Assembly (NCBI GenBank): GCA_017992055.1
Contig: JAGOPK010000003.1
Span: forward strand, 463,666-527,665
DNA length: 64,000 nt
Source: Burkholderiaceae bacterium
GTDB taxonomy: Bacteria > Pseudomonadota > Gammaproteobacteria > Burkholderiales > Burkholderiaceae_C
Reading direction: 5' to 3'
Shown: piece by piece, positions 8,312-16,042 of the stretch
Layout of the letters: every line of letters begins with the position of its first letter
How positions within the stretch are numbered: position 1 is the stretch's first letter
Program-made: the position numbers and the translations under genes
Notes under the pieces: generated by a model
The model's database searches: none
Told to the model about the DNA's origin: nothing
Seen by the model: only the letters and a program-made list of their open reading frames with translations

Positions 8312-9585
8312 CCCTGGCCATCTTCACGTTCTCGCTGCTCGGCGCCATGGCGCTGGGCGTTCCCATCGCCTTTGCGCTGCTGGTCTGCGCCGTGGCGCTG
8401 ATGTTCGCGTCGGGCCAGGTCGACATGACCATCCTGTCGCAGAAGGCCATCGAGGGCGCCGACAGCTTTCCGCTGCTGGCCATCCCGTTCTTCATGCTCG
8501 CCGGCGAGCTGATGAATGCCGGCGGCATCAGCAAGCGCATCGTCAACTTTGCGCTGGCCTGGGTGGGCCACATCCGCGGCGGCCTGGGCCTGGTGGCGAT
8601 CTTTGCCGCGGTGGTGATGGCCGCCATCTCGGGCAGCGCCGCGGCCGACGCGGCGGCGCTCGGCACGCTGCTGATCCCGATGATGCGCCGTGCCGGCTAC
8701 GACGTGCCGCGCTCGGCCGGCCTGATCGCCGCCGGCGGCGTGATCGCGCCGGTGATCCCGCCGTCCATCGGCCTGATCGTGTTCGGTGTCATCGCCAACG
8801 TGTCCATCGGCAAGCTGTTCCTGGCCGGCATCGTGCCGGGCCTGCTGATGGGCCTGTCGCTGGTGCTGACCTGGATGTGGGTGGCGCGCCGCGACAAGGT
8901 GGGCGTGCTGCCGCGCCAGGGCGCGGGCGAGCGGCTGCGCGCCGGCATCGATGGCATCTGGGCCCTGCTGATGCCGGTGGGCATCATCGGCGGGCTGAAG
9001 TTCGGCATCTTCACGCCCACCGAGGCCGGCGTGGCGGCCTGCGTCTATGCCTTCGTGGTCGGTGCCCTGGTCTACCGCGAGCTGCCGCTGCGCCAGCTGT
9101 ATGCGCTGCTGGTGGCGGCGGCCAAGAGCACGGCGGTGGTGGTGTTCCTGATCGCCACGGCCCTGGTCAGCGCCTGGCTGATCACGATGTCCGAGGTGCC
9201 GCAGCAGGTGGGGGCGCTGCTCGAGCCCTTCACCGGCCATCCCATCCTGCTGATGGCCGTGATCATGGTCATCGTCGTCATCGTCGGCACGGCGCTGGAC
9301 TTCGCCCCGACGCTGATGATCCTGACGCCGGTGCTGATGCCGGTGGTCAAGCAGGCCGGCATCGACCCGGTGTACTTCGGCGTGCTGTTCATCATGAACA
9401 ACGCCATCGGCCTGATCACGCCGCCGGTGGGCATCGTGCTCAACGTGATGTGCGGCGTGGCCAGGATCCCGCTGGGCGAGCTGATGAAGGGGCTGTGGCC
9501 CTTTCTGTGGGCCGAGCTGTTGGTGCTGTTCCTGCTGGTGCTGTTCCCGCAGCTGGTGATGGTGCCGCTGAAGTGGCTGATGTGA
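8308..9585 (+). CDS. TRAP transporter large permease (DctM family)
   Basis: This 425-residue, strongly hydrophobic protein has about 11-12 membrane helices. Family motifs include AISGSAAADAAALGTLLIP and GGVIAPVIPPSIGLIVFG in the first half. The second half contains TPTEAGVAACVYAF and ITPPVGIVLNVMCGVA. It is the translocation subunit working with the DctQ and DctP partners. The ATGA overlap with the small permease argues for co-translation. Confidence 0.95.
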   Translation: MTLAIFTFSLLGAMALGVPIAFALLVCAVALMFASGQVDMTILSQKAIEGADSFPLLAIPFFMLAGELMNAGGISKRIVNFALAWVGHIRGGLGLVAIFAAVVMAAISGSAAADAAALGTLLIPMMRRAGYDVPRSAGLIAAGGVIAPVIPPSIGLIVFGVIANVSIGKLFLAGIVPGLLMGLSLVLTWMWVARRDKVGVLPRQGAGERLRAGIDGIWALLMPVGIIGGLKFGIFTPTEAGVAACVYAFVVGALVYRELPLRQLYALLVAAAKSTAVVVFLIATALVSAWLITMSEVPQQVGALLEPFTGHPILLMAVIMVIVVIVGTALDFAPTLMILTPVLMPVVKQAGIDPVYFGVLFIMNNAIGLITPPVGIVLNVMCGVARIPLGELMKGLWPFLWAELLVLFLLVLFPQLVMVPLKWLM

Positions 9586-9618
9586 ATCCCCGATCCCCAA
9601 GAACCCAAGGAGACCCCG

Positions 9619-10629
9619 ATGATCAAGACCCCGTTGCGTGTGGCCGCGCTGACACTGGCCGCCCTGTGCGCCACCGGCGCCGCCCAGGCGCAGTTCCAGG
9701 AGCGCAACCTGCGCCTGTCCAGCGGTTCCGGCAAGGACCATCCCACCGGTGCCGGCGTGGCCAAGATGGCCGCCTGCGTGCAGGCCAAGTCGGGCGGCAA
9801 GATGAAGATCACGCCCTACTGGGACAACCAGCTGGGCAATGACAACACGGCCACGCAGAGCGTGCGCAGCGGCACCATCGACATGGTGCTGCCGTCCACC
9901 GCGCCGCTGGTGCCCATGCTGCCCGAGCTGGGCGTGCTGGACCTGCCCTTCCTGTTCAACAGCGAGGCCGAGGCCGACGCGGTGCTCGACGGCAAGGCCG
10001 GCGACTGGTTCAACGCCAAGCTGCCCGCGGTCGGCCTGGTCAACCTGGCCTACTGGGAAAACGGCTTTCGCAATGCCACCAACAACAAGCGGCCGATCTC
10101 GCGCATCGAGGACTTCGGCGGCCTGAAGATGCGCGTGATGCAGAACCCGGTCTACATCGACACCTTCAAGGAGCTGGGTGCGAATGCGGTGCCGATGGCC
10201 TTCTCCGAGGTCTATTCGGGCCTGGAGACCAAGACCGTCGACGGCCAGGAGAACCCGCTGGCGCTGATCGACAACATGAAGTTCTACGAGGTGCAGAAGT
10301 ACCTGAGCCTGACGCGTCACTCCTATGCGGCGCTGATGATGCTGATGTCCAAGAAGGTCTGGGACGGTCTCAGCCCGCAGGAGCAGGGCGCGCTGAAGGC
10401 CTGCGCGATCGAGGGTCGCGACGAGGAGCGCAAGGTCAGCCGCGCCAAGGCCGGCGCGCTGCTGGACGGGCTCAAGTCCAAGGGCATGCAGGTCAACGAC
10501 ATCCCGCCGGCCGAGATGCAGCGCATCCGCGACAAGGTCAAGGTGGTCTGGGACCGCCAGGCCAAGACCATCGGCGCCGAGGCCATGGAACTGGTGATGG
10601 GCGAACTCAAGCGTGTCCGTGGCAAATAA
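9619..10629 (+). CDS. TRAP transporter substrate-binding protein (DctP family)
   Basis: The 336-residue periplasmic protein has a clear signal peptide with cleavage likely after AQA (residue about 24). The ligand-binding fold includes LKMRVMQNPVYIDTFKELGANAVPM, of which the arginine in KMRVMQ is the usual carboxylate-binding residue. The next segment is MAFSEVYSGLETKTVDGQEN. The gene lies 33 bases after DctM with a good AAGGAGA ribosome site. The ligand is probably a carboxylic or sugar acid; the sequence does not fix which. Confidence 0.95.
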   Translation: MIKTPLRVAALTLAALCATGAAQAQFQERNLRLSSGSGKDHPTGAGVAKMAACVQAKSGGKMKITPYWDNQLGNDNTATQSVRSGTIDMVLPSTAPLVPMLPELGVLDLPFLFNSEAEADAVLDGKAGDWFNAKLPAVGLVNLAYWENGFRNATNNKRPISRIEDFGGLKMRVMQNPVYIDTFKELGANAVPMAFSEVYSGLETKTVDGQENPLALIDNMKFYEVQKYLSLTRHSYAALMMLMSKKVWDGLSPQEQGALKACAIEGRDEERKVSRAKAGALLDGLKSKGMQVNDIPPAEMQRIRDKVKVVWDRQAKTIGAEAMELVMGELKRVRGK

Positions 10630-11440
10630 TCTCAGCCTGCCCACCGGCCTGGTGGTGCTGATCACCGGTGCCGCCCAGGGCATAGGCCTGGGCCTGGCCC
10701 GGGCCTTTGCCGATCAAGGTGCGCGTCTGGTGCTGGGCGACGTGGACGAGGCCGGCGTGCTGGCCGCGCGCGACGCACTGCGCGCTGCCGGCCATGCCGC
10801 CGAGGCCTGCCGCACCGACATCACCCGCGAGGCCGACAACGCCGCCCTGGTGGCGCTGGCGGTGCAGGCCTATGGTCGGCTGGACGTGGCGCTGTGCAAT
10901 GCCGGCATCAGCCAGGTCAAGCCCCTGATGGAGCTGGACCGCGGTGACTGGGACCGCATGCTGGGCATCAACGTCACCGGCAGCTTTCTGACGCTGCAGG
11001 CGGCGGCGCGGCAGATGCGCCAGCAGCCGCCGCTGCAGCCGGGCCGGCCGCGCGGCAAGATCCTGACCATGGCCAGCATCGCCGGCCGGCCGGGCGCCGG
11101 GCCGATTGCCAGCGTCATCGCGCCCTACCGGGCGAGCAAGGCCGCGGTGATCAGCCTGACGCACAGTGCCGCCTACACGCTGGCGCCCGATGTCACCGTC
11201 AATGCCCTGTGCCCCGGCATCGTGGCCACCGAGATGTGGACGCGCATGGACCGCGACTGGACCCGGCTGAACGGCCAGGTCGAAGGCGAGGCCTTTGCCA
11301 GCCGCGTGGCCGCCATCCCGATGGGCCGCGCCCAACAGCCAGAGGACGTGGCCAACCTGGCGCTGTTCCTGGCCTCACCGGCCTCCGACTACCTGACCGG
11401 CCAGGCCATCCATGTCGATGGCGGCCTGATGATGAGCTGA
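10613..11440 (+). CDS. Short-chain dehydrogenase/reductase (SDR)
   Basis: The 275-residue protein has a Rossmann fold with the nucleotide motif TGAAQGIG near residue 17. NAG follows near residue 100, the catalytic serine in TMASIAG and the YRASK tyrosine-lysine pair. The C-terminal IHVDGG is typical of classical SDRs. D-V-D after the second strand (LVLGDVDEAG) suggests NAD preference. The GTG start at 10613 overlaps the DctP stop by 17 bases. In this operon it probably oxidises a hydroxyl group of the imported compound. Confidence 0.9.
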   Translation: MSVANNLSLPTGLVVLITGAAQGIGLGLARAFADQGARLVLGDVDEAGVLAARDALRAAGHAAEACRTDITREADNAALVALAVQAYGRLDVALCNAGISQVKPLMELDRGDWDRMLGINVTGSFLTLQAAARQMRQQPPLQPGRPRGKILTMASIAGRPGAGPIASVIAPYRASKAAVISLTHSAAYTLAPDVTVNALCPGIVATEMWTRMDRDWTRLNGQVEGEAFASRVAAIPMGRAQQPEDVANLALFLASPASDYLTGQAIHVDGGLMMS

Positions 11441-11442
11441 GC

Positions 11443-12300
11443 ATGCACGCTGCCGAGACCCTGAAGAACCTGCTGGCCAGCGGCCGCATCGTGCAGGCCC
11501 CAGGCGCCTACGACGCGCTGTCGGCGCGCATCGCCGAGCAGGCCGGCTTTCCGGCGGTCTACATGACCGGCTTCGGCGCCACCGCGACGCGCCTGGGCCA
11601 GCCCGACATCGGCCTGCTGACGCAGACCGAGATGTGCACCCATGCACGCGACATGGTGCGCGCCGTGGGCGTGCCGGTGATCGCCGATGCCGACACCGGC
11701 TATGGCGGTCCCAGCAACATCGCGCGCACGGTCGACGAGTACCTGCAGGCCGGCGTGGCCGCCATCCACCTGGAGGACCAGGTGGCGCCCAAGCGCTGCG
11801 GCCAGATGGCCGGCATCCGCCTGATGGCCGCGCCGGAGAACGAGCGCCGGCTGCGCTGCGCGCTGGCCGCACGTGGCCAGCGGCCCTTGCTGGTGATTGC
11901 GCGCACCGATGCGCTGCCGGCCGTGGGCATGGCCGAGGCGCTGGACCGTGCGCGCCGCTACCAGGGCTGCGGCGCCGACCTGGTGTTCGTCGACGGCATC
12001 AAGAAGATCGCCGAGGTCGAGGCCGTGGCACGCGCCCTGCCGGGGCCCAAGGTGGTGTCCATCGTCGACGGCAACGAGACCACGGCGCTCAGCGCCGACC
12101 AGCTGCAGCAGATGGGCTTCTCGGTGGTGTTCTATGCCGTCACCGCACTGTTTGCCGCGACCAGGGCCGTGCAGCAGGCCATGGCCACGCTGGCGGCCCA
12201 GGGCACGCCCAGGGACGTGCCGACCACGAGTTATGCCGACTTCAGCCGCATCGTCGACCTGGCCGCCCATCAGCGGCTGGACGAGCAGTTCGGCGCCTGA
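11443..12300 (+). CDS. Isocitrate lyase / PEP mutase superfamily carbon-carbon lyase
   Basis: The 285-residue protein has a TIM-barrel fold of the ICL/PEPM superfamily. Its motifs are the metal-binding ADADTGYGG, the segment AAIHLEDQVAPKRCGQ and IARTDAL. Superfamily members cleave or isomerise 2-hydroxy dicarboxylates (2-methylisocitrate lyase, oxaloacetate decarboxylase, carboxyPEP mutase). The catalytic-loop cysteine is present, but the usual KRCGH reads KRCGQ here, which may mark a different substrate. It starts two bases after the SDR stop. Confidence 0.85.
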   Translation: MHAAETLKNLLASGRIVQAPGAYDALSARIAEQAGFPAVYMTGFGATATRLGQPDIGLLTQTEMCTHARDMVRAVGVPVIADADTGYGGPSNIARTVDEYLQAGVAAIHLEDQVAPKRCGQMAGIRLMAAPENERRLRCALAARGQRPLLVIARTDALPAVGMAEALDRARRYQGCGADLVFVDGIKKIAEVEAVARALPGPKVVSIVDGNETTALSADQLQQMGFSVVFYAVTALFAATRAVQQAMATLAAQGTPRDVPTTSYADFSRIVDLAAHQRLDEQFGA

Positions 12301-12319
12301 TCCATCTTTGAAAGAACCC

Positions 12320-13243
12320 GTGAACACCACCGATCCCGTTGCCTACGCCGGCCTGTGGCCGGCCCTGCTGACCCCGCTGGATGCGGCGCTGGCCATCGAC
12401 ATCCCGCGCTTCGCGGCCCATGCCTGCCAGCTGCTGGCGCAGGGCTGCACCGGCGTCACGCCCTTCGGCACCACCGGCGAAGGCCCGTCGTTCAGCGTCG
12501 CCGAGCGCCAGGCCGGCCTGGAAGGCCTGGTCGCCGGCGGCGTGCCGGCCGGCCGCATCCTGGCCTCGACCAGCTGCGCTGCCCTGCCCGACACCGTGGC
12601 GCTGACGCGCCATGCGGTGGCGCTGGGCGCGCGTGCCTGCCTGGTGCTGCCGCCGTTCTTCCTGAAGGGCGTGCCCGAGGCCGGCATCATCGACTACTAC
12701 GCCCAGCTGGTGGAGGCGGTGGACGACAGCCGGCTGCGCCTGGTGCCGTACCACATCCCCCAGGTCTCGGGCGTGGCACTGACGCATGGCGTGATCGAGG
12801 CCCTGTTGCACCGCTTTCCGGGCCTGGTCATCGGTCTGAAGGACAGCGGCTGCCAGCGCGAGCCTTCGCTGGCCTTTGCTGCGGCCTTCATGTCGCGGCT
12901 GCAGGTCTGGGTGGGCAACGAGCCCGACCTGCAGACCCTGGCCGCCCAGGGCGCGCGTGGCGCCGTCAGCGGGGTTGGCAACATCGCGCCGCGCCTGGTG
13001 CAGCGGCTGATCCAGGGCGCGGCCTCGCCCAGCGCCGAGCGTGATGCGCAGGACGTGCAGCAGCTGCTGGCCATCCTCGGTGGCTACGGCCTCACCGCGG
13101 CCTTCAAGAGCACGATGGCCTTGCTCAGCGGCCACGACGGCTGGCGCCGCGTGCGCGCTCCGCTGGTGGCGCTGGACGATGCGGCCCATGCGCGCCTGAG
13201 CGCGCAATGGCAGGCCTTCGGCCTGGAGCGGCTGCGTGCCTGA
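12320..13243 (+). CDS. Dihydrodipicolinate synthase/N-acetylneuraminate lyase family aldolase
   Basis: The 307-residue class I aldolase carries the substrate-carboxylate motif GTTGEGPSF. The catalytic tyrosine lies in LVPYHIPQ, and the Schiff-base lysine in GLVIGLKDSG. Members form or cleave pyruvate adducts of sugar acids. I chose the GTG at 12320, which directly precedes the conserved N-terminus (GLWPALLTPLD) and follows a GAAAGAA tract; no better start is nearby. Adjacency to a lyase and a sugar kinase suggests degradation of a keto-deoxy sugar acid rather than lysine synthesis. Confidence 0.88.
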   Translation: MNTTDPVAYAGLWPALLTPLDAALAIDIPRFAAHACQLLAQGCTGVTPFGTTGEGPSFSVAERQAGLEGLVAGGVPAGRILASTSCAALPDTVALTRHAVALGARACLVLPPFFLKGVPEAGIIDYYAQLVEAVDDSRLRLVPYHIPQVSGVALTHGVIEALLHRFPGLVIGLKDSGCQREPSLAFAAAFMSRLQVWVGNEPDLQTLAAQGARGAVSGVGNIAPRLVQRLIQGAASPSAERDAQDVQQLLAILGGYGLTAAFKSTMALLSGHDGWRRVRAPLVALDDAAHARLSAQWQAFGLERLRA

Positions 13244-14189
13244 CAGCGCAGCAGCGGCCGAGCTGGTCTGCGTCGCCAGCTGGAATGCCGATCTGGTGGT
13301 GCGCGTGCCGCAACCCGCGGCACGTGGCCAGACCCAGCTGGCCAGCGGCTTTGACATCAGCCCCGGCGGCAAGGGCAGCAATGCCGCGGTGGCCGCAGCG
13401 CGCCAGGGCGCGCGCGTGGCCCTGGTGGCGCGCATCGGCGCCGATGAGTTCGGCCGCATGGGCCTGGCGCTGTGGCAGGCCGAGGGCATCGACGCCCGGC
13501 AGGTGGCGATCGCGCCGGGCGAGCGCAGCGGCGTGGCGCAGATCCAGGTGTTCGACGATGGCGACAACAGCATCGCCGTCTACCCGGGGGCCGGCGCCGG
13601 CCTGGGGCCACAGCATGCCGAGGCCGCTGCCGACCTGATCCGCGGTTCGCGCCTGGTGATGGCGTCCAACGAGGTGCCGCTGGCCTGCACCCTGCGGGCC
13701 TTTGCCATCGCCCGCGCCGCAGGCGTCACCACGCTGCTGAACCCGGCCCCCGCCGCGCCCTTGCCCGACGAGCTGCTGGCCCTGGTCGACGTGCTGACGC
13801 CCAACGAAGGCGAACTGCGCGCGCTGGCCGGCGCGCTGTGCCAGGCGTCGGACGAGGCCGGCTGCGCCGCCGCCCTGCTGGCCCGTGGCGTGGGCCAGGT
13901 GGTGGTCACGCTGGGTGCCGCGGGCTGCCGGGTCTATGGCGGCGACCAGGCTCTGTCGCTGGCCGTCGCCGGCCACCGCGTTCGGGTGGTTGACACCATC
14001 GGTGCCGGCGACACCTTCACCGGTGCCCTGGCGGCGGCGCTGGCCCGTGGCGAGGCCATGGCCCAGGCCGTGCACCTGGCCAACGGCGCCGCCGCGATGG
14101 CGGTGCAGGGCCGGGGGGCCATCAGCGGCATGCCGACACGGCAGGCCGTGCTGGACTGGCTGGCCGCGCGGCCGTCGCACTGTCCCTAA
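13236..14189 (+). CDS. PfkB/ribokinase-family carbohydrate kinase
   Basis: The 317-residue protein carries the N-terminal PfkB signature (PGGKGSNAAVAAARQGARV) and the C-terminal signature DTIGAGDTF with the catalytic aspartate. The segment NPAPAAPLPDELLALVDVLTPNEGEL matches ribokinases. It would phosphorylate a pentose or sugar-acid-derived sugar with ATP. The GTG start at 13236 overlaps the aldolase stop by eight bases. It is the last gene of the catabolic operon. Confidence 0.92.
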   Translation: MPDSAAAAELVCVASWNADLVVRVPQPAARGQTQLASGFDISPGGKGSNAAVAAARQGARVALVARIGADEFGRMGLALWQAEGIDARQVAIAPGERSGVAQIQVFDDGDNSIAVYPGAGAGLGPQHAEAAADLIRGSRLVMASNEVPLACTLRAFAIARAAGVTTLLNPAPAAPLPDELLALVDVLTPNEGELRALAGALCQASDEAGCAAALLARGVGQVVVTLGAAGCRVYGGDQALSLAVAGHRVRVVDTIGAGDTFTGALAAALARGEAMAQAVHLANGAAAMAVQGRGAISGMPTRQAVLDWLAARPSHCP

Positions 14190-14201
14190 GCTGGGTGAGC
14201 G

Positions 14202-14227
14202 CAGGGCTGCGGCAAGTGCCGGCCCTG
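14202..14227. terminator. Hairpin after the catabolic operon; possible terminator
   Basis: CAGGGC (14202-14207) pairs with GCCCTG (14222-14227). An inner CGGCA/TGCCG stem pairs across a two-base loop, with two unpaired bases on one side. No T-tract follows on the plus strand (GGTTAAAAA follows instead), so intrinsic termination would be weak. The position, just past the kinase stop and before tpsB, suits a boundary. Confidence 0.35.
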
Positions 14228-14235
14228 GGTTAAAA

Positions 14236-14261
14236 ACGCGCCACGTGGGGAACGGGCGCGT
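14236..14261. repeat. Inverted repeat in the tpsB leader
   Basis: ACGCGCC (14236-14242) and GGCGCGT (14255-14261) form a 7-bp stem with a 12-base loop. It lies about 25 bases before the GTG start of tpsB. It could be an operator or a leader hairpin, and it is distinct from the preceding hairpin. Confidence 0.3.
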
Positions 14262-14284
14262 CCGCCCGGCTGGGAGAAACACAG

Positions 14285-16018
14285 GTGAACGATGGGTCGC
14301 AGCGCATGCGCGGTTGCGGGCGGGCTGGGCCTGCCCATGGCGTCCCCTTCCGGGCGGTGGTCCGGGCGGTGGCCCGGACGCTGGTGCAGGCCTGTGCGCC
14401 GGCCCTGGTCCTGGCCGTGCCCGCCGTGGCCCAGCCGGCCGCGCCGCCGGCGCCTGTAGCGGCCCCGGCGTCCGCGCCCGGGGGGCCCCCCGCCGCCGGC
14501 TCTGCCGTGGTGCGCGGCTTCGAGGTGGTCGGCAATACGCTGCTGCCCCAGGCCGAGATCGACCAGGCGCTGGCGGCCTATCTGGGCCCGGCCACGCTGG
14601 CCCGGCTGCGCGAGGCCGCTGCGGCGGTGCAGGACCTGTACCGCCGTGCCGGCTATGGTGGCGTGGTGGCCTTCCTGCCCGAGCAGGAGGCCAGCGATGG
14701 CCTGCTGCGCATCCGTGTCGTCGAAGGCCGGCTGACCCGCGTCGACATCAGCGGCCAGCAGCAGTTCAGCGCCGCCAACATCCGCGCCAGCCTGCCGGCG
14801 CTGCGCGAGGGCAGCACGCCCGAGGTGCGGCGCATCGATGCGCAGATCCAGATGGCCAACGAAAGCCCGGCCAAGACCGTGCAGGTGCTGCTGCGCCCGG
14901 GCGCCGAGCCCGGCGAGGTGGCGGCGCAGATCAGCGTGGCCGAGCAGCCGCTGCAGCAGTGGACGCTGCGCGCCGACAACACCGGCAGCGGTCACACCGG
15001 TCGGCTGCGTGCCGCCATCGGCTGGCAGCATGGCAACCTGTTCGGCGACGATCAGGTGGCCAGCCTCGACCTGCAGACCTCGCCGGCGTATCCGTCCTCG
15101 GTGGCGGTGCTCAGCGGCGCCTACCGTGCGCCGCTGTATGCGCGGGCGCTGGCGGTCGATGCCTATGGTGCCTGGTCGGACGTGGATGGCGGCAAGACCG
15201 GCACCGCCGCCGGCGACCTGCAGTTCAGCGGCCGAGGTTCCGTGCTCGGCGCGCGCCTGTCGGCCTATCTGCCGCGCCAGGGCAATATCGACCAGCGCCT
15301 GGCCGTTGGCCTGGAGCTGCGCGACTACCGCAATGCCTGCAGCATCGCCGGCCTGCCCGAGGATGCCTGCGGCTCGGCCGGAGCCAGCGTCAGGCTGCTG
15401 CCGCTGAGCCTGGGCTACACCGCCCAGGCGGCCGGCGACATCGCCTGGAACGGCAGTGCCACGCTGCAGGCCAACCTGGGCAGCGGCGGCCGGCAGGGCG
15501 GTGCGGCGGCCTTCGAGGCGGTGCGGCCCGGCAGCCGGGTGCACTACGCCGTGCTGCGGCTCAACGGCATCGTCACCTTGCGGCCGATCGAGACCGCCGT
15601 GCTGCAGCTGCGTGCCAGCGCGCAGTACAGCGACACGCCGCTGGTGCCGGGCGAGCAGTTCGGCATCGGTGGCTCGCTCAGCGTGCGTGGCTACGAGGAA
15701 CGCGAGCTGAACGGCGACTGGGGCACGCAGTTCAGCCTGGAACTCAGCAGTGCCAACGTGGCCGAGAGCTGGTTCGGTCTGGCACGCACCGAGCTGCGCG
15801 GCCTGCTGTTTGCCGACGCCGGCTGGACCGGCTATGGCGATGGCAGCGCCTGCCTGGCCGGGCGCAGTGCCTGCCGCATCGGCGGCCTCGGGGCCGGCCT
15901 GCGCCTGGCCATGCGCCAGGCCCAGTTCAGGCTGGACCTGGCCCAGGCCATGGCCGGCGGCCAGCGCACACAGCGCGGCGCCCACCGTCTGCATGCCTCG
16001 TTCAGCGCCTCGTTCTAG
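14285..16018 (+). CDS. Two-partner secretion outer-membrane transporter, TpsB (ShlB/FhaC/HecB family)
   Basis: The 577-residue Omp85-superfamily pore exports the TpsA encoded next door. It has an N-terminal leader (about residues 30-50) and a proline/alanine-rich linker. POTRA domains follow (RGFEVVGNTLLPQAEIDQAL; IRVVEGRLTRVDISGQ). The rest is a beta-barrel with the conserved GIGGSLSVRGYEER motif, and it ends in phenylalanine (FSASF) as outer-membrane barrels do. The GTG start at 14285 follows GGGAGA. The stop is 24 bases before tpsA, so the pair is almost certainly co-transcribed. Confidence 0.93.
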   Translation: MNDGSQRMRGCGRAGPAHGVPFRAVVRAVARTLVQACAPALVLAVPAVAQPAAPPAPVAAPASAPGGPPAAGSAVVRGFEVVGNTLLPQAEIDQALAAYLGPATLARLREAAAAVQDLYRRAGYGGVVAFLPEQEASDGLLRIRVVEGRLTRVDISGQQQFSAANIRASLPALREGSTPEVRRIDAQIQMANESPAKTVQVLLRPGAEPGEVAAQISVAEQPLQQWTLRADNTGSGHTGRLRAAIGWQHGNLFGDDQVASLDLQTSPAYPSSVAVLSGAYRAPLYARALAVDAYGAWSDVDGGKTGTAAGDLQFSGRGSVLGARLSAYLPRQGNIDQRLAVGLELRDYRNACSIAGLPEDACGSAGASVRLLPLSLGYTAQAAGDIAWNGSATLQANLGSGGRQGGAAAFEAVRPGSRVHYAVLRLNGIVTLRPIETAVLQLRASAQYSDTPLVPGEQFGIGGSLSVRGYEERELNGDWGTQFSLELSSANVAESWFGLARTELRGLLFADAGWTGYGDGSACLAGRSACRIGGLGAGLRLAMRQAQFRLDLAQAMAGGQRTQRGAHRLHASFSASF

Positions 16019-16042
16019 GCCCAAGGTTCCGGAGATCCCGCG

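Noticed and set aside
8173-10683. An 836-codon minus-strand frame opposite the TRAP genes
   Set aside because: Low-complexity shadow; DctM and DctP are unmistakable on the plus strand.
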